28,445 nucleotides of DNA from a bacterium Ga0077546 (GTDB lineage: Bacteria; Cyanobacteriota; Vampirovibrionia; Obscuribacterales; Obscuribacteraceae): contig LNEX01000174.1 in assembly GCA_001464165.1 (NCBI GenBank), positions 1 to 28,445 of the forward strand, read 5' to 3'. Made by a program: the position numbers and the translations under genes. This document shows positions 23,586 through 28,445 of this stretch, in pieces. The notes beneath the pieces are model-generated. The model ran no database searches and had not been told where the DNA came from. It saw nothing but the letters and a program-made list of their open reading frames with translations. Position 1 is the stretch's first letter, and every line of letters begins with the position of its first letter.

Positions 23586-25046
23586 ATGTGGGGCTTTGGC
23601 TTAGGAAATGAAACCGACTCTATGAGAGAGACAAAGACTGCCACTGCCATTATTGAACGAAACCGCGCGGAGTCAAAAGCCGAGCGAAATGCCGAAACTG
23701 AGATTGCCATTGCCATAGAGTCAGGCAGTGAGAACATTGTCGCCCTAGCAGATCGGCGCCACCCTCTAGCCATGGGTCTTTTGTGGATTACCATGGTGAC
23801 CTCTTTTCCCACTGTTCTCATTGGTGTGGAGTGGTACAAAAATGGCTTCAGCTTGGCACAAGTTTTAGCCTGCACAGTTTTTTCAGCCATAGTGGTTTTG
23901 CTCTTTTGTGTGCCTTCCGCCCAGCTTGGAACAGTCACTGGACGCACTTATGCTCACCTCAATCGCTCGGTCTTTGGCCGCTGGGGCGCGCGCCTGACCA
24001 CATTTAACTTAATTGCCATATTTCTTGCCTGCTATGCCTTTGGTGCCCTCTGCATGGCTGACGCTGTCAGTGGTCTCTTTGCCGTACCTCTTTCAATTGG
24101 CGTCATGGCCGCTGGTTTCTCCTTCTTGATGTGTCTCAACAATCTCTGGGGCTTTTCTGGAGTGGTCAATTTCGCCAAATATTTTGCTGCACCTTGCCTC
24201 ATTGCCTGGGTAGGTTTTACCTTTTTCCGCGCTGTGGTTGCCTACAACACCGCCGCAGCTGTAATGCCCATACAGCAGACCAATGTGAGCTGGACAGTGG
24301 CTCTTGGCGCCATAGCATCGTTTGTAATCGGTTTTTCAATTTGGGGCAACGAGGCCGACTACTGGCGCCACGCCCGGCCCGGAGTAAAGCGAACAGCGAT
24401 ACCACTAACGGTGGCACTCTGTATTGGTCAAATTATCTTCCCTATTACTGGATGGATGGTCGCTCAAATTAGTCAAGTGACAGATACGGCACGGGCTACA
24501 GCATTCATGAATGAGTTTAGTTTTGGTGGAGTGGCCTTGCTGGCTCTAATTGTCATTGGCGCTCAATATTTTGCCGCAGCCGATTCTAACTTGTACGCCG
24601 TAGTCGAGGCCTTTGAAAACTTGTTCAAAGTAAAGAAAAAGCATGTTGTCTTTGGCTACGCTTTTGTCTGTGCCCTGGTTGCTTACTGGCTTTCATTCAG
24701 CGGCATGGCCAAAAGCATTGAAGTAATTTCAACCCTAAACGGCATTCTCATTCCGACGGGAACTACAATCTTACTTTGCGAATGGTCAATAGCAAAACTA
24801 ATCAGTGACAAACACAGCCGAATTTTCGACCACATTCAAGAAATGCACCAATTGCCAGCACTGCGCCTTCCTGCCATGTTAGCCTTTACCATAGGTTGCA
24901 GTGTTGGCATTGTCACGGCCGGACTGATACCAAGCCTGGAACACTTACATCTCGGCATTGGCTGCCTCAATGCCTGGGCCACCGCAGCCATAATTTATCT
25001 GCCAGTAAGATTAGTGGAAGAGAGACTTAAGCGCGTGCCTGTTTGA
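23586..25046 (+). CDS. NCS1-family (CodB-like) nucleobase permease
   Basis: In this 486-aa membrane protein, residues 1-55 are hydrophilic and charged (many Glu/Arg). They are followed by about 12 membrane helices. The pattern of the cytosine/purine/thiamine/allantoin permease family is visible: RHPLAMGLLWITMVTSFPTVLIG at helix 1, LNNLWGFSGVVNFAKYFAAP in the middle, then SIWGNEADYWRHARPG, with conserved N, D and W, and GAQYFAAADSNLYAVVEAF. Likely substrate is a pyrimidine or purine base, taken up with a cation. Being next to upp makes uracil or cytosine attractive; no cytosine deaminase is in the window. AAAGG lies upstream of ATG 23586. The charged N-terminal extension is longer than in CodB. 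Confidence 0.85.
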   Translation: MWGFGLGNETDSMRETKTATAIIERNRAESKAERNAETEIAIAIESGSENIVALADRRHPLAMGLLWITMVTSFPTVLIGVEWYKNGFSLAQVLACTVFSAIVVLLFCVPSAQLGTVTGRTYAHLNRSVFGRWGARLTTFNLIAIFLACYAFGALCMADAVSGLFAVPLSIGVMAAGFSFLMCLNNLWGFSGVVNFAKYFAAPCLIAWVGFTFFRAVVAYNTAAAVMPIQQTNVSWTVALGAIASFVIGFSIWGNEADYWRHARPGVKRTAIPLTVALCIGQIIFPITGWMVAQISQVTDTARATAFMNEFSFGGVALLALIVIGAQYFAAADSNLYAVVEAFENLFKVKKKHVVFGYAFVCALVAYWLSFSGMAKSIEVISTLNGILIPTGTTILLCEWSIAKLISDKHSRIFDHIQEMHQLPALRLPAMLAFTIGCSVGIVTAGLIPSLEHLHLGIGCLNAWATAAIIYLPVRLVEERLKRVPV

Positions 25047-25064
25047 TAAACCTGCTCACAGAGG

Positions 25065-25073
25065 TGGCATAAT
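25065..25073 (+). promoter_or_regulatory. possible extended -10 promoter for the kinase at 25099
   Basis: TGGCATAAT combines the TGn extension with a five-of-six -10 match (CATAAT, 25068-25073). A TTGATA at 25043-25048 is 19 nt upstream, longer than ideal. The leader would be about 20 nt. It would allow the last two kinases to be transcribed apart from the permease. Confidence 0.4.
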
Positions 25074-25098
25074 GCACTAACAGCTGGCGAGAAGTGGT

Positions 25099-26307
25099 GT
25101 GAGCGCGGACAAAGAGCAGCGAATAATACTTAGAGAAGTCTGCGAGACCTGTAGCAGACCTATTTTTCCGAGCCAATCTACGATTTCATCGTTGAGTACT
25201 GGTCGCCCTGGCTTCTGTAACTGTGCTAGCTTGGCAGCTAGCCAAAATTTTTCGCAAGCACACCTAGCTACAGCTGAACTGCCGAAAAAAGGCTTCCCCA
25301 TTGACGAGCAACAAGAAGTACCAATAGACGGCCCGCCAGAAAGGCGGTTCGACCCCAATGTTAGATTGCACGACTTGACTGAATGCGGCTATCAATTTTT
25401 AGACCGCATTGGCAAAGGTACCCTCAGCTATGTCTATCAAGCGCGCTCAGGAAAAGTTGACGCCTTGCTAGCCATGAAAATATTCAGACGCTCGCCTTTT
25501 GAAAACAAAAGAACTCTGAAACGCCTTGAGCAAGAGGCCAATAAAGCAAAACAACTAAATCATCCCAACCTTTGTTCCGTCTACGAATTCGGACTCTCCG
25601 AAAAGCAATATCCATATCTGGTTATGGACTTTCTTGCCGGACCCACCTTAGAAGAAATAATTAGCACCGAAGGATTTCTAGAAGTAGATCGCCTTATCGA
25701 CATAGCCATACAAATCTGTGACGCCCTCAGCCACGCCCATCAGCACAATCTCATTCACCGCGATCTCAAGCCCGCCAATATTTACCTGCTTAAGGCCAAG
25801 GGTGGCTACGATTTCGTCAAGGTGTCTGACTTTGGCATTGCCAAAGTGCTACCTAACCCTGGGCGCGAAACCCGCTACATGACAGCCGAAGGAGAAGAAT
25901 TCGGTAGCCCGGCCTATATGAGCCCAGAGCAGTGCCTGGGTGAAAGACTCGACAGTCGCTCAGATATTTACTCCCTCGGTTGCTTGATGTACGAAGCTCT
26001 GTCAGGCAAGCTACCCTTTAGTTCGTCAAACCCGGTGCGTTTAGGCTTCAAGCAGGTAAGCCAAAAGCCGCAAAGCCTGCGCGAACGCTTCAAAGATATC
26101 GAAATTCCAGAAGCACTTGATGCCGCAGTTTTATGCGCCCTAGAGAAGAAACCAGAAAATCGCTTTGCTTCAGCCGACAATATGAAAGAAGTGCTTATCG
26201 CAATTCAGGACGGCAAAAAGCCTAATTTACCGGCCCCGTCAGACAGTAAAGGCAAGGCTTCCCTTCTTAACAGAGACAGGAACTGGCTCAACGTATTTAA
26301 TACTTAA
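25099..26307 (+). CDS. soluble Ser/Thr kinase with N-terminal Cys cluster
   Basis: In this 402-aa protein, the N-terminus has CETC (C15, C18) and CNC (C40, C42) about 21 residues apart, a possible small zinc-binding ribbon, followed by a variable linker to about residue 92. The Hanks-type kinase covers 98-375: glycine loop GKGTLSYVY (105-113), K127, HRDLKPAN (220-227), DFG (244-246) and GSPAYMSPEQCLGE. All catalytic residues are present. There is no membrane segment, and the short tail is basic and Pro/Ser-rich. It starts at GTG 25099 with a weak ribosome-binding site. Another kinase follows after 20 nt, so the two are probably one operon. Zinc binding is inference. Confidence 0.9.
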   Translation: MSADKEQRIILREVCETCSRPIFPSQSTISSLSTGRPGFCNCASLAASQNFSQAHLATAELPKKGFPIDEQQEVPIDGPPERRFDPNVRLHDLTECGYQFLDRIGKGTLSYVYQARSGKVDALLAMKIFRRSPFENKRTLKRLEQEANKAKQLNHPNLCSVYEFGLSEKQYPYLVMDFLAGPTLEEIISTEGFLEVDRLIDIAIQICDALSHAHQHNLIHRDLKPANIYLLKAKGGYDFVKVSDFGIAKVLPNPGRETRYMTAEGEEFGSPAYMSPEQCLGERLDSRSDIYSLGCLMYEALSGKLPFSSSNPVRLGFKQVSQKPQSLRERFKDIEIPEALDAAVLCALEKKPENRFASADNMKEVLIAIQDGKKPNLPAPSDSKGKASLLNRDRNWLNVFNT

Positions 26308-26327
26308 GCTACAGAGGCCGACATGTT

Positions 26328-27296
26328 TTGAATAATGAAGATCCTAAAAATCTACTCGGCACCACGATTGATGGCAGATATATCATCGAGTCAGTAATCA
26401 GTCAAAGCAAAGGCGGTAGCAAAGCCGGATTGAAAAGCACCATAACCGTTTATCTAGCCCACGACACAACTGACAAATGCCCTGTTGTGATCAAACACTT
26501 CGTCCCCCAAAACGCTGACCATAATCAAGCCCTAGAACGCTTCATTCGCGAGGCTAGAGCACTCTTAGTGATAAAGCATCCAGCCATAGTCGAAATCAGA
26601 GACGTTGTGCTACAAAACGAAGGTTCTGCTTTTATCGTTATGGAGAGACTAGAGGGCCTCACCCTGCGCCAGCATTTAGCAAAAAATGGAGCCTTCTCAT
26701 TTCACGCCTTCGTTGCCGTATGCTCGCAGATACTAGAAGCGCTTGAACTAGCACACCGCAAGGGAATAGTTCATCGCGATCTTAAACCAGACAACATAAT
26801 TGTTATGCAAGCGCCAGCGATAGAGAGAATCAAGCTCCTCGACTTCGGCATAGCCCAATTGCCAGGCAACCGCGGTCATTTAAAACTGACCAACACTGGC
26901 GACATGCTTGGCACGCCTTTGTACATGAGCCCAGAACAATGTCTTGGTGAAGCCATAGACGAGCGCTCTGATATTTATTCGCTAGGCTGCATCATGTACC
27001 AAATGTTGACAGGCCAAGCGCCATTCAACGGCGATTCAATCTTGGCATTAATGACAAAAAAGGTAACCGAGCAGCCAGCGGCCATAGCCCCTTCAGAGAA
27101 AATCAATCAGCAACAGATTGTACAGTTCGAGCGCATCATCAACAAAGCCATGGCCAAAGCCCCTCAAGACCGCTACCAAAGCGCTCAAGAACTACACACA
27201 GATCTACTCAGAAGCAGCACTCTGGCTCGGAACAAAGTCAAAAAATCACGTATTAGTATTGTCTTCAACAAATTCTTCGGCAGCAGTGAAGACTAA
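26328..27296 (+). CDS. soluble Ser/Thr kinase with expanded, degenerate glycine loop
   Basis: This 322-aa protein is almost entirely kinase domain. The catalytic parts are canonical: K56 (VVIK), HRDLKPDN (149-156), DFG (172-174) and GTPLYMSPEQCLGE. The ATP-binding glycine loop is not. Where GxGGMGxVY is expected, the protein has ISQSKGGSKAGLKSTITVYLA (24-44), about eight residues longer and with Gly at unusual spacing. Start TTG 26328 is the only realistic one: the ATG at 26323 is out of frame and stops at once, and an in-frame TAA lies upstream. AGAGG is 11 nt before it. There are no membrane or extra domains. The stop codon abuts the stop of the convergent hydrolase gene with no base between. 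Confidence 0.9.
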   Translation: MNNEDPKNLLGTTIDGRYIIESVISQSKGGSKAGLKSTITVYLAHDTTDKCPVVIKHFVPQNADHNQALERFIREARALLVIKHPAIVEIRDVVLQNEGSAFIVMERLEGLTLRQHLAKNGAFSFHAFVAVCSQILEALELAHRKGIVHRDLKPDNIIVMQAPAIERIKLLDFGIAQLPGNRGHLKLTNTGDMLGTPLYMSPEQCLGEAIDERSDIYSLGCIMYQMLTGQAPFNGDSILALMTKKVTEQPAAIAPSEKINQQQIVQFERIINKAMAKAPQDRYQSAQELHTDLLRSSTLARNKVKKSRISIVFNKFFGSSED

Positions 27297-28445
27297 TCAA
27301 TCGTTGAGCATCTGCAATAAGCGATCGAGCAAAACCTCGCCATCCTGGCGCAGGCCATCATGTTCATATTCGTTGGTTATCCATACCTTCATACCGCGAA
27401 TTGCAGAAGCAGTTTGCTCAGCCAGCTGCCGAGCAACATACATGTCATTGCAATAAATAGTACCGACACAAGGAACATCGTTATTCTTGAGACGTTCGCC
27501 ATCATAGAGGGACGGCCACTGCGAATAGGAGGCCAGCAACTCTGCCACTTCCTTAAAGGGCTTAAGACAAGTGTACTCCTCAAACATCCAGGGATAAATC
27601 ATTTCGCCACTAAAGAATATTGGCATCGAGTCTTTTCTGAACTCGTCATATTCACTGACCAAGCGAGCGGCTGACCAATTAGAGGCACGCCCCTGGCAAT
27701 AAATAGCTTCATGAAGAAGAGCATAAATAGGGTTGGTATTAAAGTGCAGCTGACTCTCAACATCACGCAAAAAGGAATAGCTGAGTACGGAATCGTTAGA
27801 TGAATCAAAAGCGCTCTCAAGCAAATAGTGAACGGTATTCATACTGCCACCACTTGAATTAAAACCAAAGTTAAGACCAAGCTGTAAGAAGCGCTCTACA
27901 GTGAGTGGCTCTCCAGTGGGCAGCAATACTGCATTTTTCTGCAAGTGTTCAACAATTCTCGCCACCTTCAAAACATCTTCAGGATAGCGTTTATAGAACA
28001 GTTGATTCTTCTTTATCAATTCACGATAGGTCTGCCTGTAAACTTCATCGGCATCTTCAACCAGAGGCGGCAAGCCACCAGTTAAAATGGCACCACTTAA
28101 ACCTTCAGGAGCCATAGACAAATAGGTAGTACTGCAAAAGCCACCAAAACTCTGGCCAAGCAATGTCACCTTTTTGCCGTGACAAAGCGACTTGCGAATC
28201 AATTCGCAATCTCGAACAATATTGTCAGCACGAAAGTGCTGCAAGTATTTAAACTGCAATGAAGCTGTCGGATAAATTGAAACCAACTGTTCAGTCACGG
28301 CTGTGCTTAAACCAGTACCGCGCTGATCAACTAACAATACACGATATTCTTTTGCCGCTCGCTTCAACCACCCTGATAAACTCTCAGGCCTAGGCGCCTG
28401 AAAGCCCGGACCGCCTTGCAAGAAAAAGAGCCAGGGCAAGTCGAG
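27297..28445 (-). CDS. proline iminopeptidase-like alpha/beta hydrolase (S33), 5' end outside window
   Basis: The frame stays open to the right edge (LDLPWLFFLQGGPGF), so the true start lies beyond 28445; about 382 residues are visible. It carries the S33 oxyanion motif LQGGPG, VDQRGTGLST and the nucleophile elbow GQSFGG (Ser at visible residue 99). The likely catalytic His is in EYEHDGLRQDG near the C-terminus. The size and the long cap region (about 130-270) match the larger actinobacterial-type prolyl aminopeptidases rather than the roughly 310-aa form. Expected role: release of N-terminal proline or other residues from peptides. No signal sequence can be judged because the start is missing. 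Confidence 0.9.
   Translation of the reverse strand, partial: LDLPWLFFLQGGPGFQAPRPESLSGWLKRAAKEYRVLLVDQRGTGLSTAVTEQLVSIYPTASLQFKYLQHFRADNIVRDCELIRKSLCHGKKVTLLGQSFGGFCSTTYLSMAPEGLSGAILTGGLPPLVEDADEVYRQTYRELIKKNQLFYKRYPEDVLKVARIVEHLQKNAVLLPTGEPLTVERFLQLGLNFGFNSSGGSMNTVHYLLESAFDSSNDSVLSYSFLRDVESQLHFNTNPIYALLHEAIYCQGRASNWSAARLVSEYDEFRKDSMPIFFSGEMIYPWMFEEYTCLKPFKEVAELLASYSQWPSLYDGERLKNNDVPCVGTIYCNDMYVARQLAEQTASAIRGMKVWITNEYEHDGLRQDGEVLLDRLLQMLND

Overview
The window reads as chromosomal DNA of a free-living bacterium with moderate GC content. Nothing was searched against a database; all family calls come from motifs I can read. Housekeeping genes (mnmE, thrS, dxr of the MEP isoprenoid pathway, upp) are mixed with an unusually dense set of signalling genes. 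Five Ser/Thr protein kinases, one histidine kinase and several receiver domains lie within 28 kb. The MEP pathway plus many Hanks-type kinases, two of them with an HRDFTPDN catalytic loop, suggests a non-photosynthetic relative of cyanobacteria (Melainabacteria/Vampirovibrionia, Obscuribacter-like). That placement is inference.

Layout. 1-4779: mnmE (cut at the left edge), an unknown small gene, thrS with a hairpin-rich leader, and an unknown soluble protein, all on +. 4802-6739 (-): a polytopic DUF2339-like membrane protein. 6810-10991: a signalling island with a strong-looking promoter, a 22-codon upstream ORF, a receiver-HTH-Ser/Thr kinase fusion and a receiver-HPt protein on +, converging on a cytoplasmic histidine kinase and a lone receiver on -. 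Together these hold every domain needed for a His-Asp-His-Asp phosphorelay ending on a Ser/Thr kinase. 11093-12148: small exported or membrane proteins. 12286-14253: a KefB/KefC-type cation/proton antiporter with an RCK domain. 14364-17958: two tandem membrane-anchored kinases with PH-like segments and the variant catalytic loop.

17994-18857 (-): a GNAT toxin / DUF1778 antitoxin pair, with a promoter whose spacer holds a perfect 12-bp palindrome. 18956-19450 (-): an unknown membrane protein. 19620-21565: a DUF6932-like nucleotidyltransferase-fold protein and an unknown protein, both with low-complexity N-termini. 21612-22818: a cluster of TTCTAGAA palindromes followed by dxr. 22865-25046: upp and an NCS1 (CodB-like) permease, a plausible nucleobase uptake and salvage pair. 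25099-27296: two more soluble Ser/Thr kinases, one with a putative N-terminal Zn-binding Cys cluster and one with a disrupted glycine loop. 27297-28445 (-): a proline-iminopeptidase-like hydrolase cut by the right edge.

No tRNA, rRNA, CRISPR array, insertion sequence or prophage was seen. No gene-free stretch exceeds about 250 bases. The most interesting candidate system is the phosphorelay-to-Ser/Thr-kinase island at 6.8-11 kb.
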